Below are positions 18,344 to 30,964 of a stretch of DNA of 64,000 nucleotides, in pieces. Numbering within the stretch: position 1 is the stretch's first letter; the number at the start of each line of letters is the position of its first letter. The notes under the pieces are model-generated. The model was not told the DNA's origin, made no database searches, and was given only the letters and a program-made list of their open reading frames with translations. The position numbers were made by a program, and so were the translations under genes. The stretch is taken from assembly GCA_016839165.1 (NCBI GenBank), contig CP069300.1:5208001-5272000 (forward strand), given 5' to 3'. This stretch comes from Bradyrhizobium sp. PSBB068 (lineage in GTDB: Bacteria; Pseudomonadota; Alphaproteobacteria; Rhizobiales; Xanthobacteraceae).

Positions 18344-18846
18344 CCGCCCCCGGCAGACAGTGCGGCGACTGCACGCTCTGCTGCAAGGTGATGGCGATCG
18401 AAGAGCTGGCGAAGCCGGCCAGCGCATGGTGTCCGCATTGCGAGCCGGGGCGCGGCTGCCGGATCTATCCGGACCGGCCGGTGGAATGCCGCTCGTTCAG
18501 TTGCGTCTGGCTGGTCAACGAACTGCTGGAGGAGCACTGGAAGCCCTCGAGATCGAAACTTGTGCTCACCACCTCCGAAGACGGTCTCGAGGTCCGGTGC
18601 GATCCGGGATTCCCGGACGCCTGGCGCAGGGAGCCGTTTCGGAGCGAGTTGAGAGAATGGGCGGTCTCAGGCGAGACGCTCGACATGACCGTCGTCGTCA
18701 TCGTCGGCCAGCGCATGACGCTGCTGACGCCGGAGTGCGAATTCGATCTCGGTATCGTCGGCCCCGATGAGCGGATCGTGCGCGAGCTCGATGGCACCAA
18801 GGTGGTCAACGCGACCGTGGCCAAGGCCTCGGACCTCGATCAATAA
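18340..18846 (+). CDS. YkgJ-like cysteine-cluster protein
   Basis: 168 aa. The N-terminus has two cysteine groups, QCGDCTLCCKVM (residues ~7-18) and WCPHCEPGRGC...ECRSFSC (~31-55), which is the UPF0153/YkgJ zinc- or iron-sulfur-binding pattern. The rest is a mixed alpha/beta domain without a recognised motif. The family function is unknown. It is translationally coupled to prmA, so a role related to translation or protein modification is possible but only inferred. Confidence 0.75.
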   Translation: MTAPGRQCGDCTLCCKVMAIEELAKPASAWCPHCEPGRGCRIYPDRPVECRSFSCVWLVNELLEEHWKPSRSKLVLTTSEDGLEVRCDPGFPDAWRREPFRSELREWAVSGETLDMTVVVIVGQRMTLLTPECEFDLGIVGPDERIVRELDGTKVVNATVAKASDLDQ

Positions 18847-18864
18847 ACGCGTTCTGCAGGCTGG

Positions 18865-19050
18865 CTACTTCGGCGTGACTGAATCGCGGCTGGTCGTCCC
18901 GACCTTGTCCCGAGCGGCCGCGCGCCGCGCACGCGCCTCGACAAAACGGTCGAGCATCTGGACGATGACGCCACGTTGCTTCTGCTCGATCGGTGCGATC
19001 GGGCCGCGGCGGACCGGCGGCGAAATCTTCTCAAACGTGAATGCAGGCAT
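18865..19050 (-). CDS. Small conserved hypothetical protein
   Basis: 61 aa starting MPAFTFEKISPPVRRGPIAP and containing IVQMLDRFVEARARRAAARD, a basic helical stretch. I recall near-identical starts in short Bradyrhizobium proteins of unknown function. ATG 19048-19050 is preferred over the longer frame (to 19155) because the upstream part has no protein-like character. Convergent with the cysteine-cluster gene. Confidence 0.6.
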   Translation of the reverse strand: MPAFTFEKISPPVRRGPIAPIEQKQRGVIVQMLDRFVEARARRAAARDKVGTTSRDSVTPK

Positions 19051-19237
19051 CGTGCATCTCCTCACCGTTGAGTTGAGACACTCCTGGACACTCCCCGTAC
19101 GCTTGACCGGCGACGGTGGACATCGTCCGGTCACTTCCACTATGCCATGATTCAAGCATAAGTAATGCTGAAAATGTGGTCATGCCCCAGCGCGTCGGCG
19201 CGAAGATCATGCTGCATCCGGAGAGAGTGCAAAGGCG

Positions 19238-21067
19238 ATGTTCGAAGCCCATTTCCAGACTTTCGAAGAACCCGAAGGCGGCGTTGCGCTGGCCGCACGG
19301 CTAAGCGCGCTGCGTGAGGAACTGGCGCGGCACAAGCTGACCGGATTCGTGGTTCCACGCGCCGACCAGCAGCAGAACGAGTACGTCGCAGCGTCGGAGG
19401 AACGGCTCGCCTGGCTGACCGGCTTCACCGGATCGGCCGGGCTCGCGATCGTGCTGGCCAAGGAAGCCGCCCTGTTCGTCGACGGCCGCTACACGCTGCA
19501 GGCCGGCAAGCAAGTCGACGCCAAGGCCTGGCAGGTCGAGCCGCTGGTCGAGCCGCCGCCGGAGCACTGGCTGACGAGGCATCTATCGGCCGGCGACCGC
19601 CTAGGATTTGACCCGTGGCTGCACACTTCTGCGGCAGTTGAACGGCTGACGGCGGCCTGCACCAAGGCCGGTGCCGAGCTGGTCGCCGTCGACGGCAACC
19701 CGGTCGATACGATCTGGCACGAGCGGCCGGCACCGCCGCTCGGCCCGGTTTCGATCCACGGCGCGCAATTCTCCGGCGAGATCGAGGCCGAGAAGCTGAA
19801 GCGCATCCGGCTCGAGATCAACAAGCTCGGCGTCGATGCGCTGGTGCTCTCCGACAGCCACGCGGTGGCCTGGACCTTCAACATCCGTGGCGCCGACGTC
19901 TCCCATACGCCGCTGCCGCTGTCCTACGCGCTGGTGCCGAAGGAAGGCCGGCCGCTGGTGTTCATCGATCACCGCAAGCTGTCCAACTCTGCGCGCGACC
20001 ATCTCGAGCAATCCGCCGATGTCGAGGAACCGGCGGCGCTGACCGCGAAGCTCAGCGAGCTTGCCAAGCGCGGCGCCTCGATCGCGCTCGACGGCGCGAC
20101 CGCGGCGGACGCCCTGAGCCGCCTGATCGCGGGCGCCGGCGGCAAGCCGGTGCGCGGCAACGATCCGGTCAGCCTGCTCAAGGCGGTCAAGAACCTCACC
20201 GAGATCGAAGGCACCCGCACCGCGCACCAGCGCGACGCCGTGGCGCTGACGCGCTTCCTTGCCTGGATCGACCGCGAGGCGCCCGCAGGCCACCTCACCG
20301 AGATCGACACCGTCGAGGCCTTGGAGACGTTCCGCCGCCAGACCGGCGCGCTGAAGGACGTCTCGTTCCCGACCATCGCCGGCACCGGGCCGAACGGCGC
20401 CATCGTGCATTATCGCGTGACGCGCAAGACCAACCGCCGCATCGTGCCCGGCGATCTCCTGCTGATCGATTCCGGCGCGCAATATCAGGACGGCACCACC
20501 GACGTCACCCGCACCATCGCGATCGGCAGCCCGACCGCAGAGATGCGCGATCGCTTCACCCGCGTGCTGCGCGGCCATATCGCGATCGCTCGCGCGATCT
20601 TCCCCGACGGCACCACCGGCGCGCAGCTGGACAGCTTCGCGCGGCAATATCTCTGGCAGGCCGGGATCGATTTCGAGCACGGCACCGGCCACGGCGTCGG
20701 CAGCTATCTCAGCGTCCATGAAGGGCCGGCGCGAATCTCCAAGCTCGGCACCACGCCGCTGAAGCGCGGCATGATCCTGTCCAACGAGCCCGGCTACTAC
20801 AAGACCGACGCCTACGGCATCCGGATCGAGAACCTCGAACTCGTGATCGGCACCGACATTGCCGGCGCCGAGAAGCCGGTCAACGCCTTCGAGACGCTGA
20901 CCTTGGCGCCGATCGATCGCCGCCTGATCGAGGTGAGCATGCTGAGCGAAGGCGAGTTGAACTGGCTCAACGATTACCATGCCCGCGTCGCACGCACGGT
21001 GCGCCCGCATCTCGACGACAACGCCACCAAGCTGTGGCTCGACGAGGCTACGGCGCCGCTGAGGTAG
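19238..21067 (+). CDS. M24-family Xaa-Pro aminopeptidase
   Basis: 609 aa: the long, three-domain form like eukaryotic aminopeptidase P1. Two creatinase-like N-terminal domains occupy ~1-310. The pita-bread catalytic domain follows, with the five dinuclear-metal ligands recognisable: Asp in LLIDSGAQYQDGTTDVTRTI (about 411 and 422), His in HGTGHGVGSYLSVHEGP (about 484), Glu in ILSNEPGYY (about 515) and Glu in RIENLELV (about 530). A C-terminal ~60-residue domain follows. It removes N-terminal residues preceding proline, in the cytoplasm. Possible start codons cluster at 19238 (MFEAHF). Confidence 0.9.
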   Translation: MFEAHFQTFEEPEGGVALAARLSALREELARHKLTGFVVPRADQQQNEYVAASEERLAWLTGFTGSAGLAIVLAKEAALFVDGRYTLQAGKQVDAKAWQVEPLVEPPPEHWLTRHLSAGDRLGFDPWLHTSAAVERLTAACTKAGAELVAVDGNPVDTIWHERPAPPLGPVSIHGAQFSGEIEAEKLKRIRLEINKLGVDALVLSDSHAVAWTFNIRGADVSHTPLPLSYALVPKEGRPLVFIDHRKLSNSARDHLEQSADVEEPAALTAKLSELAKRGASIALDGATAADALSRLIAGAGGKPVRGNDPVSLLKAVKNLTEIEGTRTAHQRDAVALTRFLAWIDREAPAGHLTEIDTVEALETFRRQTGALKDVSFPTIAGTGPNGAIVHYRVTRKTNRRIVPGDLLLIDSGAQYQDGTTDVTRTIAIGSPTAEMRDRFTRVLRGHIAIARAIFPDGTTGAQLDSFARQYLWQAGIDFEHGTGHGVGSYLSVHEGPARISKLGTTPLKRGMILSNEPGYYKTDAYGIRIENLELVIGTDIAGAEKPVNAFETLTLAPIDRRLIEVSMLSEGELNWLNDYHARVARTVRPHLDDNATKLWLDEATAPLR

Positions 21068-21094
21068 CTGGCACGCGAGCATCCACATGTTCGA

Positions 21095-21218
21095 CGTCGT
21101 CCCGGCGAAGGCCGGGACCCATAGCCACAGCTATCTGCCGTTGCATGACGCTGGGGCCACAGCGCGCTTCAGCAATGCACGCCTGTGGTTATGGGTCCCG
21201 GCCTTCGCGGGGACGACG
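21095..21218. repeat. Palindromic intergenic repeat (CGTCGTCCCGGCGAAGGCC type)
   Basis: The ends are inverted copies: CGTCGTCCCGGCGAAGGCC then GGGACCCATA on the left, and TATGGGTCCC then GGCCTTCGCGGGGACGACG on the right, about 65 bases apart. Each arm also contains a small internal palindrome (CCGGCGAAGGCCGG). It lies 27 bases after the aminopeptidase stop. A diverged relative occurs at 40320-40440. Confidence 0.8.
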
Positions 21219-21346
21219 GTGTGCTTGTTGCGCGGGACGAAACATCGCCGCGGCGTCACCCGAAATGCATGGGCGTATGCCGAAACACCCGTATTCCGCG
21301 CGAACGGCCACGCTACAGTCGTTCCACAATGCGGAAACGGACCTGA

Positions 21347-22639
21347 ATGCACGGCGTGATGGGCAAGCCGCGCGGCGCGGCGCAAGACAACATCAAAGAC
21401 AACAACATCGCGACCTCGAAGGTCATGCTGCTGATGCTCGTCGTGATGACGGGCGTCGCGCCGATCTCGCTCTATATGCTGGTGCCGGCGCTGCCGGTGC
21501 TGGCGACCGATTTCGGCCGCGACATTTCCATCGCGCAGATGACCGTGTCGCTCTACATGGTCGGCATCGCGCTGTCGCAGCTGATCATGGGGCCGCTGTC
21601 CGACAAGTTCGGCCGCCGGCCGGTGCTGCTCGCGGGCCTCGGCCTGATGGTCGTGGCCGGCATCGGCTCGCTGTTCGCCGAAACCCTGCCGCAACTGATC
21701 GCGGCGCGCTTCTTCCAGGCGCTCGGCGGCGCCAGCGGCATGGTGATCAGTCGCGCCATCATCCGCGATCTCTATCCGCGCGAGCGGGTCGGCGCCATGA
21801 TCAGCCTCGTGGTCGCCGCGCTGATGATCGCGCAGATGGTGAGCCCGCTGACCGGCGGTCTGCTGGAGACCGCTTTCGGCTGGCGCGCGATCCTCTATCT
21901 CATCACCGCGGCGTCGCTGACCGTGACCATCTTCATCGCGCTGGCACTGCCCGAAACCCGCCGCGACCGCGCCGACAGCTCGAGCTTCCGCAACGACCTC
22001 GGCAAGCTGATCCGAAGCCGCGCGTTCGTCGGCTATCTCCTGTGCCAGGTGCTGGCGTCGCAGATCATCTTCGCCTTCGCCGGCGGCGGCCCCTACATCG
22101 TGGTCACCCAGATGGGCCGCAGCAGCGCCGAGTATGGCGCATGGTTCGCGATGACCGGGTTCGGCTACTTCGTCGGCAATCTCTTGTGCGTGCGCTTCGC
22201 GCCGCGGCACTCATTGGAGAGGCTGATCTGGTTCGGCCTCGCGCTGCAGCTCGGCGGCAGCCTGTTGAACCTGATCTGGAGTTTCACTGGGGTAAACCAG
22301 GCGCCGCTCTGGCTGTTCGGCACCCAGATGATCGTGATGATCGCCAATGCCTTCGTGATGGCCAATTCGGCCGCCGGCGCCATCAGCATCCGGCCCGAAG
22401 CCGCCGGCACCGCCTCCGGCGCCATGGGCTTCCTGCAACAGGGCATCGGCTCGCTGATCTCGCAATTCGGCGCCTATCTCGGCGGCCATTCGACCACCAC
22501 ATTGCCGTTGACATCGGCGCTCTTTGCGATCTCGATCGCCTGCGCCTGCACCATGATCTTCGTGGTGCCGCGGCGCAACGTGGTGGTGAGCGAGGAGTTG
22601 ATCGCGCAGGCCGAGGAAGATGAGCAGGGGATGATGTGA
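21347..22639 (+). CDS. Bcr/CflA-subfamily MFS drug efflux transporter
   Basis: 430 aa with 12 hydrophobic segments. The loop between helices 2 and 3 has the MFS signature GPLSDKFGRRPVLLAGLGL, and helix 5 has the antiporter-type GGLLETAFGWRAIL motif. RAIIRDLYPRER between helices 4 and 5 fits Bcr/CflA (DHA1) pumps. Family role: proton-driven export of bicyclomycin, chloramphenicol, sulfonamides or small metabolites; the substrate here is unknown. ATG 21347 used; ATG 21359 is an alternative. Confidence 0.88.
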   Translation: MHGVMGKPRGAAQDNIKDNNIATSKVMLLMLVVMTGVAPISLYMLVPALPVLATDFGRDISIAQMTVSLYMVGIALSQLIMGPLSDKFGRRPVLLAGLGLMVVAGIGSLFAETLPQLIAARFFQALGGASGMVISRAIIRDLYPRERVGAMISLVVAALMIAQMVSPLTGGLLETAFGWRAILYLITAASLTVTIFIALALPETRRDRADSSSFRNDLGKLIRSRAFVGYLLCQVLASQIIFAFAGGGPYIVVTQMGRSSAEYGAWFAMTGFGYFVGNLLCVRFAPRHSLERLIWFGLALQLGGSLLNLIWSFTGVNQAPLWLFGTQMIVMIANAFVMANSAAGAISIRPEAAGTASGAMGFLQQGIGSLISQFGAYLGGHSTTTLPLTSALFAISIACACTMIFVVPRRNVVVSEELIAQAEEDEQGMM

Positions 22640-22709
22640 CTGGCGCAATCGCGCCACGCCCTCCCTCGTCATCCCCCCGCGACAGCGGCAAGTGCGGCAG
22701 AGCCGCGCC

Positions 22710-26541
<3,832 letters not shown>

Positions 26542-26554
26542 GCGAGGACAATTC

Positions 26555-27463
26555 CTAGCCGAGACCTATCTTCTTGAAGGTCCTGCTGATCCAGGATCCC
26601 TGATTCTCGCTCGGCTCGAGACCGCCGGACTTTACTAGATTATACGCGTCCTTGTACCAGCGGCTGTCCGGAAAATTGTGGCCGAGAACCGCGGCTGCGG
26701 TCTGCGCCTCGCCGGCGATACCGATCGCCATATAGGCCTCGGTGAGCCGGTAGAGCGCCTCTTCGACGTGACGGGTGGTCTGATACTGGGTGACCACGGT
26801 CTTGAAGCGGTTGATCGCGGCGGTGAAGTCGCGCTTCTCGATGTAATAGCGTCCGACCGCCATCTCCTTGCCGGCGAGTTGGTCGCGCGCAGCCTGGATC
26901 TTGTTCTTGGCCTGGGTGGCGTATTCGGAGGTCGGATATTTCCGCACCACCTCTTCGAGCGCCGCGATCGCCTTCTCGGTGCGGCTCTGGTCACGCGAGA
27001 TGTCCGGGATCTGGTCGAAATGCGATGCCGCGATCAGGTACTGGGCGTAGGACGCGTCGGGGCTGCCGGGATGCAGCGTGACGTAACGGGTCGCCGAGCC
27101 GATGCAGCTGTCGTAGTCGCCGGCCTGGTAGTACGAATAGGCCGACATCAGCAGCGACTTGCGGGCCCAGTCCGAATAGGGATGCTGACGGTCGACTTCC
27201 TCGAACTTCTTCGAGGCCGCCTTCAGGTCCTTCTTCTCGTTCATCATGTACAAGCCCTCATTGTAGAGCTTGTCCGCGGGCTCATCGACGAACGTATCGT
27301 CCTTGGCCATGAACTTGTCCCACAGCGCGCCGGTGCCGCAGCCTGAGAGCGGCAGGGCCAGCACGATCAGGCCCGCAGCAAAACGCAGCGTGCGCGCGGC
27401 CTTGGTCAGGCCGGAGACGTCAGAAGAAGAGCGTGGTTCGAGCGCCATACGCATTGCCGACAT
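26555..27463 (-). CDS. bamD: Outer membrane assembly lipoprotein BamD
   Basis: 302 aa. A type II signal peptide ends in the lipobox ALPLSGC (acylated Cys about 42). Tetratricopeptide repeats follow: ADKLYNEGLYMMNEKKDLKA, FEEVDRQHPYSDWARKSLLM, LHPGSPDASYAQYLIAASHF and later copies, the five-TPR layout of BamD (YfiO/ComL). It is a subunit of the BAM complex that inserts beta-barrels into the outer membrane. The initiator is uncertain: two Mets (residues 1 and 4) precede an unusually long ~30-residue n-region before the hydrophobic stretch. Position after lpxC is typical for alphaproteobacteria. Confidence 0.94.
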   Translation of the reverse strand: MSAMRMALEPRSSSDVSGLTKAARTLRFAAGLIVLALPLSGCGTGALWDKFMAKDDTFVDEPADKLYNEGLYMMNEKKDLKAASKKFEEVDRQHPYSDWARKSLLMSAYSYYQAGDYDSCIGSATRYVTLHPGSPDASYAQYLIAASHFDQIPDISRDQSRTEKAIAALEEVVRKYPTSEYATQAKNKIQAARDQLAGKEMAVGRYYIEKRDFTAAINRFKTVVTQYQTTRHVEEALYRLTEAYMAIGIAGEAQTAAAVLGHNFPDSRWYKDAYNLVKSGGLEPSENQGSWISRTFKKIGLG

Positions 27464-27701
27464 GAATTGTAAAACCTGACGCCTTTGATGCGGTTAACGG
27501 CGACCCCACTTCACCCATGAACCGCGGTCATGGGTGTCATATCTCTCGTGCCGTTGGCGCCGTATCAAGGCAGCCGCCGGCCTGTTTAACCGAAAAATGA
27601 CCGTGGACCAACCGAATACGGAGCCATTCCGCCGGGAATAAGGCGACCCGACGAAGCTCACAGTCTGCTGTGGTTATTACGGAAATTGGGCCGACCGCCT
27701 A
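27464..27701. other. Gap between bamD start and the lpxC tandem repeat, with a hairpin
   Basis: No gene is seen. It holds a 9-bp perfect inverted repeat with a 7-nt loop, CACCCATGA (27512-27520) and TCATGGGTG (27528-27536), about 50 bases upstream of the bamD ATG. It could be a terminator stem for lpxC, an operator for bamD, or part of the leader RNA. The presumed bamD promoter must lie here if bamD is not read through from lpxC. Confidence 0.5.
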
Positions 27702-27787
27702 GGCGATCAGGACTTGGGCGATCAGGACTTGGGCGATCAGGACTTGGGCGATCAGGACTTGGGCGATCAGGACTTGGGCGATCAGGA
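27702..27787. repeat. 15-bp tandem repeat beginning at the lpxC stop codon
   Basis: On the plus strand GGCGATCAGGACTTG is repeated five times exactly (27702-27776), then a sixth partial copy (GGCGATCAGGAC) follows. On the coding strand of lpxC the unit reads TCCTGATCGCCCAAG and the lpxC TGA (27782-27784) is the first of six TGA codons in the same frame, 15 bases apart. The array therefore looks like expansion of the lpxC stop region. Confidence 0.95.
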
Positions 27788-28744
27788 CACGTCCGGGCCG
27801 TAGGCCGGGGCGACGAGGCCGCCCGCCATGCCGGCACCGGCCTCGACATGTCCGCGGACCGGCCGCCGCGCCGTCTCCGATTCGACCACGCGCCAGGCGC
27901 TGCGGTCAGCGAGCAGCGCCTTCAGCACCGCATTGTTGAGCTTGTGACCGCCCCGCACCGAACGATAGCTGCCGAGCAGCGGAAGGCCGGCCAGCGCGAG
28001 ATCGCCGATCACGTCGAGCACCTTGTGGCGGGCGCACTCGTTGGCGTAGCGCAGCCCCTCGACGTTGAGCAGGCGGGCCTCGTCGAACACCACGGTGTTG
28101 TCGAAGGATGCGCCGAGCGCGAAGCCAGCGCCCCACAGCCGTGCCACGTCATTCATGCAGCCGAAGGTCCGGGCCCGCGCAACGTCGCGGCGGAAACCTT
28201 CTGGCGAAAGATCGAAGGAGTAGGTCTGGTGACCGATCACCTTGTTGGCGAAGTCGATCTCGACTTCGGCGCGGAACCCGCCGGCGAACGGACGAAGCTC
28301 GCCCATCGCATCGCCGATCTTGACCTGCACCGGCTTCAGCACCTGGATGAAGCGGCGGACGGCGGGCTGGGTCACAATGCCGGCCTGGTCGATGGCCGCA
28401 ACAAACGCCGCAGCGCTGCCGTCCATGATCGGAACTTCCGACCCATCGATTTCGATCGTGGCGTTGTCAACGCCCATGCCGCGCAGCGCGGCCAGAACGT
28501 GCTCCGCGGTCGAGACCAGCGGCCCTTCGCGGTCACCCAGCACCGTCGCGAATTCGGTCGCGATCACAGCATCGGCAGTGGCGGTGACTTCGCGGTCTGC
28601 ACCATCGAGACCGGTGCGGACAAAAATAAAACCCGCATCGACAGGTGCAGGTCCCAGCGTGAGACTAACAGGAAGACCGGAATGAACGCCTACGCCAGTC
28701 ACGGTGGCTTGCGACCGAAGCGTTGTTTGACGGCTGAACTTCAT
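27782..28744 (-). CDS. lpxC: UDP-3-O-acyl-N-acetylglucosamine deacetylase
   Basis: 320 aa. LpxC catalyses the committed step of lipid A synthesis. The zinc ligands His 82 (STAEHVLAAL), His 240 and Asp 244 (RHKVLDVIGDLAL) are present, as is the catalytic His 267 (SVRGGHKLNNAV). The start MKFSRQTTLRSQATVTGVGV and length match the family. The C-terminal ~25 residues are Gly/Ala-rich and variable, ending PDVS. The stop codon lies in a 15-bp tandem repeat. It follows ftsZ in the usual alphaproteobacterial order, after a 349-base gap that probably contains its own promoter. Confidence 0.97.
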   Translation of the reverse strand: MKFSRQTTLRSQATVTGVGVHSGLPVSLTLGPAPVDAGFIFVRTGLDGADREVTATADAVIATEFATVLGDREGPLVSTAEHVLAALRGMGVDNATIEIDGSEVPIMDGSAAAFVAAIDQAGIVTQPAVRRFIQVLKPVQVKIGDAMGELRPFAGGFRAEVEIDFANKVIGHQTYSFDLSPEGFRRDVARARTFGCMNDVARLWGAGFALGASFDNTVVFDEARLLNVEGLRYANECARHKVLDVIGDLALAGLPLLGSYRSVRGGHKLNNAVLKALLADRSAWRVVESETARRPVRGHVEAGAGMAGGLVAPAYGPDVS

Positions 28745-29093
28745 TCGATAATGCCCACTACCCGACTTCGCTCAATTCAAGTGGCCAAACTTCCCCAAGG
28801 CCGACTCGCTTGAGCTCCCCAAGTCACGGCAGACCATAGTGATTTCCTAAACCGCGCCAACTCACGCTTCTTTACCGATTGTTACCCCATCTCTGCCGCA
28901 TTCGCGCCCAAGCTTAACCAAATTGCGGCAGCGAAAACGGCCCTCGGCGAGTGGCTATCTGACCACCGAAAGAATAATTAATGATTTAAAATCAGTTGCT
29001 TGCTGGCCAAGCACAACTGCATGCCCGTCTAAGGCAGAAGGCCCCGGCGGTTCCCCGCCGAGGCCTTCTTCGTCGTCAAGGTTGTAACAAACT
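28745..29093. other. Intergenic region between ftsZ and lpxC
   Basis: 349 bases, no gene seen. It is clearly AT-richer than its surroundings (for example around 28960-29000). It holds the ftsZ 3' hairpin (29036-29069) and, near 28871-28886, TTTACC-GATTG-TTACC, which keeps the 7-base spacing of CtrA sites (TTAA-N7-TTAA) with two mismatches. The lpxC promoter is expected here; no sigma-70 boxes are confidently seen. Confidence 0.4.
29036..29069 (-). terminator. GC-rich hairpin downstream of ftsZ
   Basis: AGAAGGCC-C-CGGCGG (29036-29050), loop TTCC, then CCGCCG-A-GGCCTTCT (29055-29069): 14 base pairs with one mismatch, 25 bases after the ftsZ stop. The sequence following on the minus strand has no U-run, so termination is plausible but not certain. 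Confidence 0.5.
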
Positions 29094-30875
29094 TCAGTTT
29101 GCCTGCCGGCGCAGGAAGGCCGGGATATCAAGATGGTCGTCGCCCTGTGGCGCCGGAGCAACAGGCGCCTGACGGCCGTGAGCATCCAATCCCTGAGGGG
29201 CCGGTCGCTTTGCATACTCCGATACCGGCTGCTCGTTCGCCGAGATCTGCTGGGCAACGCTGCGGGCCGGCTTGCGCTCGGGCAGCGGGGGCATCGTCGG
29301 CATCGCCGGACCGGAGGCGCGGGCAGCGATCGGCGGCTCGGTCTCTTCGTCGCGGCGGCCGAGGCCGACATTGGCGAGCCGCTGCAGCAGCGACAGCCGG
29401 GTCTTCTGCGGATGCTCCGCCTCACCGTCACCGCTGGCCTGGCGAATCTCGGCCTGCGCCGGCATCGGCAGATCCTCGAACTTCGGCATCCGCGGTGCCC
29501 GCACCGGCGACCGCTCCGCCGCCTGCGGGATGAAGGTCTCGGGCGGCATCGGCTCGTGCTGCTCGGCCCTGGCCGCTTCGTGATCCGGGAACAATGTCGG
29601 CTTCTGAGCGATCGGCCGCACCGTGACGTCACCGTAGGAGGCTGGCTGCATCGGCGCCTGGGCGGCCGGTGCGCTGTCAGGGGCAACCGCCGCGGCGATC
29701 GCCGCGAGTGCGGCACGTTCCACCGCCGGGCGCGCCTGGGTCGCAGCAGCAATCGGAGCGACCGTCACGCCGGTCGGCGGCTCGAGCTTCTGGGCGCGCT
29801 CGGCCATACGCTGGTTGTCGGCACGCAGGCGTGCGGTCAGATCGGCGAGCCGGCTCTCCGGCGAACCGCCCTGTTGCTGCGCGGGGGCCTGGGCACGGGA
29901 CGCAATCGCGGCCTGCTCGATGCCGGTCGCGACCACCGAGACACGAATGATGCCGTCGAGCGATTCGTCGAAGGTGGCGCCGACGATGATGTTGGCGTCG
30001 GCATCGACCTCTTCACGGATGCGGGTTGCGGCTTCGTCGACCTCGAACAGAGTGAGGTCCTTGCCGCCGGTGATCGAAATCAGCAGGCCGCGGGCGCCCT
30101 TCATCGACGAATCGTCGATCAGCGGGTTGGCGATCGCAGCTTCGGCGGCGGTCAGCGCGCGCTTCTCGCCGGTGGCCTCGCCGGTGCCCATCATCGCCTT
30201 GCCCATTTCCCGCATCACGGCGCGGACGTCGGCGAAGTCGAGATTGATCAGGCCTTCCTTGACCATCAGGTCGGTGATGCAGGCGACGCCCGAGTACAGC
30301 ACCTGGTCGGCCATCGCGAACGCGTCGGCGAAGGTGGTCTTCTCATTGGCGACCCGGAACAGGTTCTGGTTCGGAATGATCAGCAGGGTGTCGACCACCT
30401 TGTGGAGCTCGGAGATGCCGTGCTCGGCGGTGCGCATGCGGCGCTGGCCTTCGAAGTGGAACGGCTTGGTCACCACGCCGACGGTGAGGATCCCCATCTC
30501 GCGGGCAGCCTTGGCGATCACCGGCGCAGCGCCCGTGCCGGTGCCGCCGCCCATGCCGGCGGTGACGAACACCATGTTCGCGCCGGTGAGATGATCGCGA
30601 AGCTCGTCCATCACCTCCTGCGCGGCCGCTGCACCGACATCGGGCTGCGAACCGGCGCCGAGGCCCTGGGTGACCTGGGTACCCATCTGGATGATGCGCT
30701 GCGCTTTCGACATCGTCAGCGCCTGCGCGTCGGTGTTGGCGACGACGAAGTCGACGCCCTGCAACCCGGCGGTGATCATGTTGTTGACGGCATTACCACC
30801 CGCGCCGCCGACGCCGAAGACGGTGATCCGCGGTTTCAGCTCGCTGATGTCAGGGGGTGTCAGATTGAGTGCCAT
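29094..30875 (-). CDS. ftsZ: Cell division GTPase FtsZ
   Basis: 593 aa. The tubulin-like GTPase domain holds [18 protein letters not shown] (about 18-35), the signature GGGTGTG at 109-115, and [11 protein letters not shown] and [20 protein letters not shown] (T7-loop side). Residues ~330-580 form a long Pro/Ala/Glu-rich linker, much longer than in E. coli (383 aa in total) and typical of rhizobial FtsZ. It ends in the conserved C-terminal peptide [11 protein letters not shown], which docks FtsA and other partners. FtsZ polymerises into the cytokinetic ring at midcell. It lies 89 bases after ftsA. Confidence 0.98.
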   Translation of the reverse strand: MALNLTPPDISELKPRITVFGVGGAGGNAVNNMITAGLQGVDFVVANTDAQALTMSKAQRIIQMGTQVTQGLGAGSQPDVGAAAAQEVMDELRDHLTGANMVFVTAGMGGGTGTGAAPVIAKAAREMGILTVGVVTKPFHFEGQRRMRTAEHGISELHKVVDTLLIIPNQNLFRVANEKTTFADAFAMADQVLYSGVACITDLMVKEGLINLDFADVRAVMREMGKAMMGTGEATGEKRALTAAEAAIANPLIDDSSMKGARGLLISITGGKDLTLFEVDEAATRIREEVDADANIIVGATFDESLDGIIRVSVVATGIEQAAIASRAQAPAQQQGGSPESRLADLTARLRADNQRMAERAQKLEPPTGVTVAPIAAATQARPAVERAALAAIAAAVAPDSAPAAQAPMQPASYGDVTVRPIAQKPTLFPDHEAARAEQHEPMPPETFIPQAAERSPVRAPRMPKFEDLPMPAQAEIRQASGDGEAEHPQKTRLSLLQRLANVGLGRRDEETEPPIAARASGPAMPTMPPLPERKPARSVAQQISANEQPVSEYAKRPAPQGLDAHGRQAPVAPAPQGDDHLDIPAFLRRQAN

Positions 30876-30964
30876 GGTTGCCTCTCTCGATTATGCGCGC
30901 GTTGGTTCGTCCCGGCCGCTGGCCGCGGGAGCTGGTGAAAATGCAGTGAGCCGGGGGGCGGTCA

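Noticed and set aside
27702..27787. CRISPR array
   Set aside because: Units are directly adjacent 15-mers without spacers; this is a simple tandem repeat.
27658..27849. Minus-strand frame encoding a repeated Asp-Arg-Pro-Ser-Pro pentapeptide
   Set aside because: It is only the 15-bp tandem repeat read in a third frame and overlaps the end of lpxC; no start signal or independent support.
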